Positions 38,620 through 46,000 of a stretch of 64,000 bases of DNA are shown piece after piece. Made by a program: the position numbers and the translations under genes. The stretch lies in NCBI RefSeq assembly GCF_025195125.1, contig NZ_JAMGSL010000003.1:380362-444361 (forward strand), written 5' to 3'. The notes below the pieces were generated by a model, which had not been told where the DNA came from, did not search any database, and saw only the letters and a program-made list of their open reading frames with translations. Numbering within the stretch: the stretch's first letter is position 1; every line of letters starts with the position of its first letter. This DNA is from Streptomyces sp. Je 1-79 (GTDB taxonomy: Bacteria > Actinomycetota > Actinomycetes > Streptomycetales > Streptomycetaceae).

Positions 38620-39612
38620 GAGGAGCCGCAGCGTGGCCGGGTCCGGCGCCGTGACCAGCAGGTCGGTGACCGGCCCCTTGCGCCACCGGTCGAGCCGTTC
38701 GGCGATCCGCTCCCTCGGTCCGACGAGCGAGATCTCGTCCGCGAAGGCGTCGGGCACGGCGAGCACGGCCTCCTCGCGGCGGTCGGCGGCGAACAGCTCC
38801 TGGATGTGCCGGGCCTCGGACTCGTACCCCATGCGCGCCATCAGGTCGGCGTGGAAGTTCCGGGCGGCGTGCCCCATGCCGCCGATGTAGAAGCCGAGCA
38901 TCGCCTTGACGGGCAGCAGCCCCTCGGCGGGGTCGTCGCACAGCTGCGCGCGGACCATGGGAGCGACACGGAAGCCGTCGGGCAGCCGGTCCGGGAGGGC
39001 GTAGACCTCGGCGTACCGCGAGGGGGACCAGTAGAGCGGCAGCCAGCCGTCGGCGATCCGCAGGGTCTGCGCGATGTTCTTGGGGCCCTCCGCCCCCAGC
39101 AGCACAGGGAGATCGGCCCGCAGGGGGTGGGTGATCGGCTTGAGCGGCTTGCCGAGCCCGGTGCCGTCGTCTCCGGTGTACGGGTGGGAGTGGAACCGTC
39201 CGTCGAGCGCCACGGGCCCCTCGCGCCGCAGGACCTGGCGGATCACGTCCACGTACTCCCGGGTCGCCGTCAGCGGGGAGCGGGGGAAGGGCCGGCCGTA
39301 CCAGCCCTCGACGACCTGCGGCCCCGACAGGCCGAGCCCGAGCATCATCCGCCCGCCGGAGAGGTGGTCGAGCGTCAGCGCGTGCATGGCGGTGGCGGTG
39401 GGCGTCCGCGCGGCCATCTGCGCGACGGCCGTCCCGAGTCCGATACGGGAGGTGTGCGCCGCGATCCAGGTCAGCGTGGTGAACGCGTCGGACCCCCAGG
39501 CCTCGGCGGTCCACACGGAGTCGTAGCCGAGCCGCTCCGCCTCCCGGGCGAGTTCCAGGTGGGCGGGGGACGGGCCGCGCCCCCAGTAGCCGAGGGCGAG
39601 TCCAAGGCGCAT
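38602..39612 (-). CDS. F420-dependent LLM-class oxidoreductase, Rv3520c-like
   Basis: 336 aa luciferase-like monooxygenase fold. Blocks shared with Mycobacterium tuberculosis Rv3520c of the cholesterol region are FTAEAWGSDAFT-like (VWTAEAWGSDAF), ARTPTATAMHALTLDHLSGG, GLGLSGPQVVEGWYGRPF, LKPITHPLRADLPVLLGAEG and ARNFHADLMARMGY. It probably performs an F420-dependent reduction or oxidation on a lipid or steroid intermediate; the exact reaction is unknown even for Rv3520c. A CTGAC-type operator sits 14 bp upstream, as at other lipid genes here. Confidence 0.9.
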   Translation of the reverse strand: MRLGLALGYWGRGPSPAHLELAREAERLGYDSVWTAEAWGSDAFTTLTWIAAHTSRIGLGTAVAQMAARTPTATAMHALTLDHLSGGRMMLGLGLSGPQVVEGWYGRPFPRSPLTATREYVDVIRQVLRREGPVALDGRFHSHPYTGDDGTGLGKPLKPITHPLRADLPVLLGAEGPKNIAQTLRIADGWLPLYWSPSRYAEVYALPDRLPDGFRVAPMVRAQLCDDPAEGLLPVKAMLGFYIGGMGHAARNFHADLMARMGYESEARHIQELFAADRREEAVLAVPDAFADEISLVGPRERIAERLDRWRKGPVTDLLVTAPDPATLRLLAELNS

Positions 39613-39626
39613 GACACCGAGCCTTT

Positions 39627-39641
39627 CTGACGAACCGTCAG
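39627..39641. promoter_or_regulatory. CTGACnnnCCGTCAG operator before the LLM gene
   Basis: CTGACGAACCGTCAG is an exact match to the shared palindrome. Next to it is another perfect inverted repeat, GTTGTCGT-9-ACGACAAC (39641-39665), which could be a second regulator site. Confidence 0.68.
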
Positions 39642-39664
39642 TTGTCGTCCGGACTGTACGACAA

Positions 39665-39702
39665 CGGCCCCCCGCCCGGAAGGGATTCCGGGCGAGGGGC
39701 CG
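39665..39702. terminator. Hairpin terminator downstream of the DUF5336 gene
   Basis: CGGCCCCCCGCCCGGAA pairs with TTCCGGGCGAGGGGCCG around a GGGA loop, one C-A mismatch. On the minus strand it follows the DUF5336 stop. Confidence 0.85.
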
Positions 39703-39732
39703 TGGGCGAAGCAGGCGCCGGGCGTCGAAGAC

Positions 39733-40578
39733 TCAGCCGCGCTGGATGCCGGTGGTGTCCTGGAGGACACCGCGGCGGCCGTCCTGGGTCTGGGCGATCA
39801 GGCCCTGGCCGCGCTGCTCGACCGCCAGGTACCAGGTACCGGGGGCCAGTTCGGCGATCGGGGTCGGCGAGCCGTCCTCGCCGTACAGCGGGCGCGCGAC
39901 CGGGACCGCGAACCAGAACGGCGCGAAGTCGGAGGCCGGCTGGCCCTGACCCTGCGCGGGGGCCGGCTGGGCCGGGGACGGAGCGGCGGCCTGGGCCTGC
40001 TGGTCGGGCTGCGGCTGGCCCGGGTACGGCTGCGGCTGGGCGCCGTAGGGCGACTGCTGGGCGCCCGGGTAGCCGTAGCCACCGGGAACGCCCGGCTGGC
40101 CGGGCTGGCCCGGCTGCATGCCGTACGGCTGCGGGGCCTGCGGCTTCGGCGCGCTCAGCAGGGGGCCCTTGAGGGCGGGGACCAGCGGGGCGGCGACGGC
40201 GGCCGCGGCCAGGATCAGGGAGGCGATCAGGCCGAGGATGAGGCCGGCGCCGGCGTTGTCCGACTCGAACATCCACATCAGCACGTTCCAGGCCGCGGCC
40301 ACGGTGAACGCGACACCGATCTGACCCAGGTCCAGGCCCGCGACCTTGCGGGGCTGGGGCAGCGCGCGGTTGAGGACGACCAGGGCGGCACCCGCGATGC
40401 CGAGGAGGAACGCTCCCCAGCCGAGGGGCGAGATCTCCCAGGAGTTCGGCGTTTCGATCGAGTCGCAGATGGCTGCGCTGGCCTCGCAGCTGCTGATGCC
40501 GAGGAATGAGGCGATGAACAGCACCACCGCTGCACCGATCAGAACGCCATCGCCTCGAGTGAGGGAGCGGATATTCAC
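39733..40578 (-). CDS. DUF5336 membrane protein with Pro/Gln-rich region
   Basis: 281 aa. Four hydrophobic helices lie in the first about 130 residues (GVLIGAAVVLFIASFLGI, WGAFLLGIAGAALVVL, VAFTVAAAWNVLMW, LILGLIASLILAAAAVAA). A Pro/Gln/Tyr/Gly-rich stretch (about 150-215) and a small C-terminal beta domain (WFAVPVARPLYGEDG, GTWYLAVEQRGQGLIAQ) follow. GTG start with GAAGGACT upstream. Role unknown; resembles the DUF5336 family of actinobacterial envelope proteins. Confidence 0.82.
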   Translation of the reverse strand: MNIRSLTRGDGVLIGAAVVLFIASFLGISSCEASAAICDSIETPNSWEISPLGWGAFLLGIAGAALVVLNRALPQPRKVAGLDLGQIGVAFTVAAAWNVLMWMFESDNAGAGLILGLIASLILAAAAVAAPLVPALKGPLLSAPKPQAPQPYGMQPGQPGQPGVPGGYGYPGAQQSPYGAQPQPYPGQPQPDQQAQAAAPSPAQPAPAQGQGQPASDFAPFWFAVPVARPLYGEDGSPTPIAELAPGTWYLAVEQRGQGLIAQTQDGRRGVLQDTTGIQRG

Positions 40579-40669
40579 GTAAGAGTCCTTCGTCGGGTCG
40601 TCTCGTCGGGGTGGCGCGAAAGCACGGGGGCGGCCCCATCGTACGGAGGGAATCTATCGCCCGTCGGCA

Positions 40670-41632
40670 CTACCCCTTGAGGTAGGTCCCGATGCCGTCC
40701 GCGATTCCCTGCGCCGCTTTCTGACGCCATGCCGCGTTCGCGAGGAGTGCGGCATCCTTCGGATCACGCATATTGCCGCATTCGACGAAGACCTTGGGCA
40801 CGGTCGAGAGATTGAGTCCGCCGAGATCGTCGCGGACGTCCAACCCCGTCCCGGAGCCGATGTAGTTGGACGGCGCGGTGCCGGTCGCGCGGGCGAAGTG
40901 CCGGACGACGGCCTCGCCCAGGTCACGGGAGGGGCCGACGATCCTCGTGGTGTCGGCGGCGCCGGAGCTGACCCGGGCGGGCACGATCACATGGAACCCG
41001 CGGTTGCCGGTGGCGGATCCGTCGGCGTGGACGGAGACGACGGCGTCGGCGCGCGCGGTGTTGCCCGTCCGGGCGCGCTCGTCGATGCAGGGGCCGAAGG
41101 GGCGGTCGGCGTCGTGGGTGAGGACGACCTTCGCTCCCAGGGACGTGAGGAGATCTCGCAGGCGGTGTGAAACATCGAGGGTGAATGCGGCTTCGGTGTA
41201 GCCGGTGTTCGTGGAGGTGCCCGTGGCGTCGCATTCCTTCCTCGTTGTGCCGATATCGACCTTTTGATTGATTTCCCGGGAATGCTGGAAATTGCCGGGA
41301 TTGTGGCCGGGGTCGACGACGACGGTGCGCCCGGTGAGCGGGAGGGTCCCGGCGGAGGTCGGAGTGGCCGTGGGCGAGTGGGTCGCCTTCGCGTCGGGGC
41401 TCTTGGTGTCGGGGCTCTTCGGGGCGGCGGCCGGGGAACCGCCGCCGCAGCCGGCGAGGGCGGTGCAGGCGGCGAGGGCTCCGGCGACCGCACCGGCGCG
41501 GGCGAGGGCTCCGGTGCGGGTTCCGCGGGCTCGCTGGGTTCCGCTGGATCCGAGGGCTCGGCGGGCTCCGCGGGCTTCGCGGTCTTCGCGGGCGGGGGGC
41601 GTCCGGTGGTCGTTCCGGTGGTCGTACGGCAC
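40670..41632 (-). CDS. N-acetylmuramoyl-L-alanine amidase (Amidase_3) lipoprotein
   Basis: 320 aa. A long Arg/Ala-rich N-terminus leads to a signal segment with lipobox ALAGC. A Thr/Ser/Pro linker precedes the zinc amidase domain: VVVDPGHNPGN (first His), Glu in TGYTEAAFTLDVS, VSVHADG (second His), and VFVECGNMRD with the catalytic-type Glu. It cuts the amide link between muramic acid and the peptide in the wall. GTG start. The very long basic N-terminus may mean the true start is internal. Confidence 0.88.
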   Translation of the reverse strand: MPYDHRNDHRTPPAREDREARGARRALGSSGTQRARGTRTGALARAGAVAGALAACTALAGCGGGSPAAAPKSPDTKSPDAKATHSPTATPTSAGTLPLTGRTVVVDPGHNPGNFQHSREINQKVDIGTTRKECDATGTSTNTGYTEAAFTLDVSHRLRDLLTSLGAKVVLTHDADRPFGPCIDERARTGNTARADAVVSVHADGSATGNRGFHVIVPARVSSGAADTTRIVGPSRDLGEAVVRHFARATGTAPSNYIGSGTGLDVRDDLGGLNLSTVPKVFVECGNMRDPKDAALLANAAWRQKAAQGIADGIGTYLKG

Positions 41633-41739
41633 CTTGCGACTCTAGTCGGAGGTTTCGGCGGGTGGTCCGTCGCCGCGGGGGGACTGTGAAGGGGCTGTGA
41701 TGGGTAGGGAGAGAGCACGCACGGACCATGGGGGGAACT

Positions 41740-43515
41740 GTGGCGGGGGAAGAGCCGAACGACGCACGTCCGACGGGTGAGCCGGGGGATCCGAGAGTCT
41801 CCGAGACGCCCTGGGCCTACGGGGCGCAGGGTGGGTCCGGGACACCGGGCGGGCCTGGGGTGCCGGGACTGTCCGGGGCGCCCGGAGGGGCTTTTGGGCC
41901 GGGGATCCCGCCGCCGCCCGCAGGGCCGCCCGGGATGCCGATTCCGCCGCCGCCCGCGCCGCTGGAATCGAACCCCGCGCAAGCCGTCCTCGTCGGGTTG
42001 CTGAACCTCTCCTGCTTAGGGCTCGGCTACGCCCTGCTCAAGCAGTGGATCCCGGCGGCCGTCTGCTGGGTGGCGACAGTGGTCCTGCTGCTCGTCGCGC
42101 TCCCCGCCGACGTGGACGGGATCCCCACCGGGGTCCTCGTCGGCTACGGCGTCTTCCTGCTGGCCGCGGCCGCCGACGGGGCCCGGCGCGGGCTGCGCGC
42201 CCCGCTCGCGCTCGGTGGCACCTCCGGCGCCGGGGCATCGGGGCCGGGTTCGAGGGCGGGTGCCGCGTACCGGCGCCTCGCGCTCCCGCTGGCCCTCGGG
42301 CTCGTCCTCCTCGCGGTGCCGGTCGGCGGCTCGGTCGCCTACGGTGCGGCGCGGGACGAGGCCGTCGAGCAGTCCCTCCTGGCCCGCCTGGCAGAGGCGG
42401 ACAAGCAGGTGAAGTCGGTGGAGGGGCAGAGCTTCGGCGGGGCCGAGCACACGTACCGCAAGGCGCTCGCCGTCTACCAGGAGCTCGGCACGAAGCACGC
42501 CGGTTCGCGGGCGGGCCGGCTCGTCCCCGACCGGCTCACGGAGTACTACGCGTCCGTCTCCGCCCCGTACGGGCAGAAGAAGTACTGCGAGGCCGTCCCC
42601 GGGCTCCAGCATCTGCGCGCCCTGCCGGAGAGGGTGGACCGCTCGCTGCTCGACGGGCTGACGGGGAAGGCCGACGACCCGCTGGCCCACTCCTGGTACG
42701 AGTGCGGAGTCGCCGGACTGGGCGGCGCGGGTACCGAGGCGACGGCCGGGGAGCACCTGAACGCGCTCCAGTCGACGTTCCCCCAGTCGCCGTACGCGGG
42801 GAAGGTCGAGCCCGCGGTCCGCGAGGCCCTCACGACCCGGGCCACCGCGATATCCGCCGGTGACGCCTGCGCCGGCGTCGTCGCGCTGCGGCGCTTCGAC
42901 ACCAGCGTCGACCTTCTGCAACCGAAGGCCACCTTCGCCTCCGTCGCGCGCGACACGGACAAGGAGATACAGAAGGGCGACTTTTCCTGCGGGGTCGAGC
43001 AGTTCGAGGACAAGGAGTACACCGAGGCCGTCCAGACGATGACGGAGTACGCCGAGCAGTATCCGGACAGCCCGCAGACCGCCCACGCCAAGTCCATCGC
43101 GATCGCCGCCGAGATAGCCGACGAGACGCCGGCCGCGGGCAAGCGGCTGCCCTCCGCCACGGCGCCCGGCGGCTCCCGGATGGTGATGGTCGTGTCGAAC
43201 GACGGCCCGGGTGAGGTCGAGCTGCTCTACACCGGGCCGGTGACCGGCCGGGTCACGCTGAAGGCGTGCGGGAGCTGCACGGCGTACGCGGGCAGCCTGC
43301 GGCTCGGCGCGGCGAAGCCCAAGGTGTGCACCGGACCGTCCTCGAAGTACCCGAAGGCGACGCTGACGCTTCCCGCGGGCGACTACCACTTCCTGCAGAA
43401 GCGGTCGGGCTCGGCGGGTTCCCTGTCGGCGGCGGACAAGTCGAGCACGGCGAAGATCGAGCCGGGCTACTCGTACACGAACTGTCTCTACGTGACGTCG
43501 GGCTTCGGCTTCTAG
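41740..43515 (+). CDS. Membrane protein with large TPR-like extracytoplasmic domain
   Basis: 591 aa from the GTG preceded by GGGGGGAACT; an ATG four codons earlier is the alternative. A Gly/Pro-rich N-terminus (collagen-like GxPGxP) is followed by three helices (AVLVGLLNLSCLGLGYALL, AVCWVATVVLLLVALP, LALPLALGLVLLAVPVGG). A helical-repeat domain (HTYRKALAVYQELGTKHAGS, EAVQTMTEYAEQYPDSPQT) precedes a small C-terminal beta domain with paired cysteines. No catalytic motif. The stop shares CTAG with the convergent gene. Confidence 0.82.
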   Translation: MAGEEPNDARPTGEPGDPRVSETPWAYGAQGGSGTPGGPGVPGLSGAPGGAFGPGIPPPPAGPPGMPIPPPPAPLESNPAQAVLVGLLNLSCLGLGYALLKQWIPAAVCWVATVVLLLVALPADVDGIPTGVLVGYGVFLLAAAADGARRGLRAPLALGGTSGAGASGPGSRAGAAYRRLALPLALGLVLLAVPVGGSVAYGAARDEAVEQSLLARLAEADKQVKSVEGQSFGGAEHTYRKALAVYQELGTKHAGSRAGRLVPDRLTEYYASVSAPYGQKKYCEAVPGLQHLRALPERVDRSLLDGLTGKADDPLAHSWYECGVAGLGGAGTEATAGEHLNALQSTFPQSPYAGKVEPAVREALTTRATAISAGDACAGVVALRRFDTSVDLLQPKATFASVARDTDKEIQKGDFSCGVEQFEDKEYTEAVQTMTEYAEQYPDSPQTAHAKSIAIAAEIADETPAAGKRLPSATAPGGSRMVMVVSNDGPGEVELLYTGPVTGRVTLKACGSCTAYAGSLRLGAAKPKVCTGPSSKYPKATLTLPAGDYHFLQKRSGSAGSLSAADKSSTAKIEPGYSYTNCLYVTSGFGF

Positions 43516-44135
43516 CGGCGGCGCAGGACGCGGAGGGAGTCCGTCACGGAGACCTCCTCGAAGTCGCCGGACTCCAGGGCCCGGAGGTAGATGCGGTACG
43601 GAGCCTGGCCGCCGTCCGCCGGGTCCGGGAAGACGTCGTGGATGACGAGGAGGCCGCCGACGGCGACCTTGGGCGCCCAGCCCTCGTAGTCGTTCGTGGC
43701 GTGCTCGTCGGTGTGCCCGCCGTCGACGAAGACGAGGGCGAGTTCGCCCGCCCAGACCTTCGCGATCTGCGGCGAGCGGCCGACGACCGCGATCACGTGC
43801 TCCTCCAGGCCCGCCTTGCGCAGCGTCCGGCGGAAGGTGGGCAGGGTGTCCATCAGGCCGAGTTCGGGGTCCACGACCGTCGGGTCGTGGTACTCCCACC
43901 CGGGCTGCTGCTCCTCGCTGCCCCGGTGGTGGTCGACGGTCACCGCGACGGTCCCGGCCTCCCGGGCCACGTCGGCGAGGAGGATCGTGGAGCGCCCGCA
44001 GTACGTGCCGACCTCGAGCAGCGGCAGCCCGAGCTTGGCGGCCTCCGTGGCGGCGGCATGCAGCGCGAGCCCCTCGTCGAGGGGCATGAAGCCCTTGGCT
44101 GCCTCGAAGGCGGCGAGGATCTCGGGCGCGGGCAT
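43512..44135 (-). CDS. Class I SAM-dependent methyltransferase (Methyltransf_24-like)
   Basis: 207 aa from an ATG with AGGAGG five bases upstream. SAM motif LLEVGTYCGRSTILLADVAR, then VAVTVDHHRGSEEQQPG, and ALVFVDGGHTDEHATNDYEG (Asp/Gly/His metal-type motif). VGGLLVIHDVFPDPADGG ends the core. The family includes small-molecule O-methyltransferases that act on sugars or antibiotics. It converges on the TPR-like gene with both stop codons inside one CTAG. Confidence 0.88.
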   Translation of the reverse strand: MPAPEILAAFEAAKGFMPLDEGLALHAAATEAAKLGLPLLEVGTYCGRSTILLADVAREAGTVAVTVDHHRGSEEQQPGWEYHDPTVVDPELGLMDTLPTFRRTLRKAGLEEHVIAVVGRSPQIAKVWAGELALVFVDGGHTDEHATNDYEGWAPKVAVGGLLVIHDVFPDPADGGQAPYRIYLRALESGDFEEVSVTDSLRVLRRR

Positions 44136-44240
44136 GGGTCCTCCTACTGGCGGGTACGCAGGTGCGAGCGCCCATCGTGCCCTACGCGCCGCACACGGAC
44201 CACACCCTCCCCGCCTGTGACAGCCGCCGGGCAAGCGCTG

Positions 44241-44912
44241 TCAGCCCGCCTCCTGGCGCCGCACCATCTCGGCGATCCAGGCGGGTGCGAACGGCGACGT
44301 GCAGTTCGGGGGAGTCGGGTAGTCCTTGAGCACCTCCAGGCGCTCGCCGATGGCGACCGCGCGGGCGCGGTACTCGGCGTGCTGGATCCCGATCTGCGCC
44401 AGGCAGTGGTTCATCGCCCACTGCAGACGGTCGGGGGCGTCCTTCATCTCCGCCTCGACGACGTCGAGAAGGCCGGGGAGATCGAGGCCCTCGGGTTTCT
44501 TCGCCACGCGCTCGGTGGTGAGAGCCCAACCGGCGCTCGCGACCACGGGATCCGGGTCCTCGAACCAGGCGAGGCGCAGCTCCTCGGCGTACGGGCTCTT
44601 CTTCACCACGTAGTTCACGAGCCAGTCGTGCACTTTGGGAGCGCGCGCCTCGCGGAGCATGGTGTCCAGCTCGTCGCGCTCGAAGGCCTTGGGGCGGCAG
44701 ATCAGGAGCGCAAGGAGCCTCGCGGCGGTGTCACCCGTCGCCCAGAGCTCGCGCGAGAGGTCCTGCTGCGTCTTGAGCTGCTTCGCGAGCGCGCGCAGCT
44801 TGCCGAGGTTCACACCGTGATCGTCACCGTGCCTCTCGTTCACCTTGCGCATCTTGGGGTCTTCGAGCACGGCCAGATCGGCCATGACCTCCGTCACCGT
44901 CGTCCCGGTCAC
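44241..44912 (-). CDS. AlkD-like DNA alkylation repair (HEAT-repeat) protein
   Basis: 223 aa from a GTG with GAGAGGAGG five bases upstream. Helical repeats typical of the DNA alkylation repair family: LGKLRALAKQLKTQQDLSRE, LWATGDTAARLLALLICRP, WLVNYVVKKSPYAEELRLAW, WAMNHCLAQIG. AlkD-type glycosylases remove alkylated purines from DNA, but some relatives lack activity, so enzyme function is inferred. It stands alone, facing a promoter region rich in GTTGC repeats. Confidence 0.83.
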   Translation of the reverse strand: MTGTTVTEVMADLAVLEDPKMRKVNERHGDDHGVNLGKLRALAKQLKTQQDLSRELWATGDTAARLLALLICRPKAFERDELDTMLREARAPKVHDWLVNYVVKKSPYAEELRLAWFEDPDPVVASAGWALTTERVAKKPEGLDLPGLLDVVEAEMKDAPDRLQWAMNHCLAQIGIQHAEYRARAVAIGERLEVLKDYPTPPNCTSPFAPAWIAEMVRRQEAG

Positions 44913-45015
44913 TCGGCCTCCTCTCCGTCGGGGGTGGGATCCAGGGTACGGGCGGCGGCCGGGATCCCAGGGCGGCGCCGCCGTTGCGCGACATGACATT
45001 CACGTCCACTCCATT

Positions 45016-45063
45016 GCAACACTCCCTCGCTGGGTGTTGCGTTAGCTGCGAAACCGTTGCAAC
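45016..45063. promoter_or_regulatory. GCAAC/GTTGC repeat cluster upstream of the DUF4097 gene
   Basis: GCAACAC-11-GTGTTGC is a perfect inverted repeat (45016-45040) and GTTGCAAC a palindrome (45056-45063). Further half-sites occur near 45112-45135. The stretch is notably less GC-rich than its surroundings, as expected of a promoter/operator. Confidence 0.5.
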
Positions 45064-45201
45064 GATTTATCGGCTGCTACCTGCGTTAATGCGATTCAGA
45101 CGCAATGACAATGTTGCCCAAGTCATGAATGCAACGTAGCTTTTCCTTCATCGGAAACAGCGAGCGCACAGAGCGCCCGCTCCAGATGAAGGAGAGTCAC
45201 C

Positions 45202-45873
45202 ATGCAGAAGTTCGACACCCTCGCCCCGATCGCCGCCGTCCTGGACATCCCCGCCGGGCGCATCCGCTTCATCGCCGCCGACCGTGCCGACACCACCGTC
45301 GAGGTCCTGCCCGCGGACGCCTCGAACAGCCGCGACGTGAAGGCCGCGGAGCAGACCCGTGTGGCGTACGGCGACGGTGTCCTGCGGATCGAGGGCGCGC
45401 CGGCGACGAACCAGATCCTCGGCGGCTCCGGTTCCGTCGAGGTGACCGTCCAGCTGCCCGCCGGCTCCCGCGTCGAGGCCAAGGCTGCCGCCGGCGACGT
45501 CCGGGGCGTCGGACGGCTCGGCGACGTCACCGTCGAGGTCGCGCAGGGCCCGGTCAAGCTCGACGAGGCCGCGGGCGTCCGCCTCTCCCTCCTCGCCGGT
45601 GACGTCTCCGTCGGCCGCCTGGGCGGCCCCGCCGAGATCAGCACCAAGAAGGGCGACATCCGGATCGCCGAGGCCGTGAGCGGCGAGGTCGTCCTGCGCA
45701 CCGACGCCGGTGAGATCTCGGTCGACGCCGCCCGCGGGGTCTCCGCCTCCCTGGACGCCGGCACCTCCTACGGCCGGATCCGCAACGCGCTCCAGAACGC
45801 CGACGGGGCGGCCGCCGCCCTGAAGATCCAGGCGACCACCGCGTACGGCGACATCACCGCCCGCAGCCTCTGA
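45202..45873 (+). CDS. DUF4097 beta-repeat protein, cytoplasmic
   Basis: 223 aa. No signal peptide or lipobox. DUF4097 repeats follow a short N-terminal domain (TTVEVLPADASNSRDVKAAE, then GSGSVEVTVQLPAGSRVEAK, VRGVGRLGDVTVEVAQGPVK, AEISTKKGDIRIAEAVSGEV). GAAGGAGAG precedes the ATG. The family often accompanies small helix-turn-helix or toxin-like genes; none is here, and function is unknown. Promoter carries the GTTGC repeats just upstream. Confidence 0.87.
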   Translation: MQKFDTLAPIAAVLDIPAGRIRFIAADRADTTVEVLPADASNSRDVKAAEQTRVAYGDGVLRIEGAPATNQILGGSGSVEVTVQLPAGSRVEAKAAAGDVRGVGRLGDVTVEVAQGPVKLDEAAGVRLSLLAGDVSVGRLGGPAEISTKKGDIRIAEAVSGEVVLRTDAGEISVDAARGVSASLDAGTSYGRIRNALQNADGAAAALKIQATTAYGDITARSL

Positions 45874-45909
45874 GGCGACACCCGAACGCATGGTCAAGGA
45901 GCCCACCCA

Positions 45910-45936
45910 CGGCGGACGGTGCCCCACCGTCCGCCG
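45910..45936 (+). terminator. Hairpin between DUF4097 and S9 peptidase genes
   Basis: CGGCGGACGGT/ACCGTCCGCCG, 11-bp perfect stem, 5-nt loop, no T run. It may terminate or attenuate. An ACCGC tetrad repeat follows (45958-45979) before the ribosome site. Confidence 0.6.
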
Positions 45937-46000
45937 CCCGACCTGACCTCACCCGGTACCGCACCGCACCGCACCGCACGACGAGGAAGGACGAAGAACA

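Noticed and set aside
42016..44175. A 719-codon minus-strand frame opposite the TPR-like gene
   Set aside because: Low-complexity shadow translation. The real genes are the plus-strand membrane protein and the short methyltransferase.
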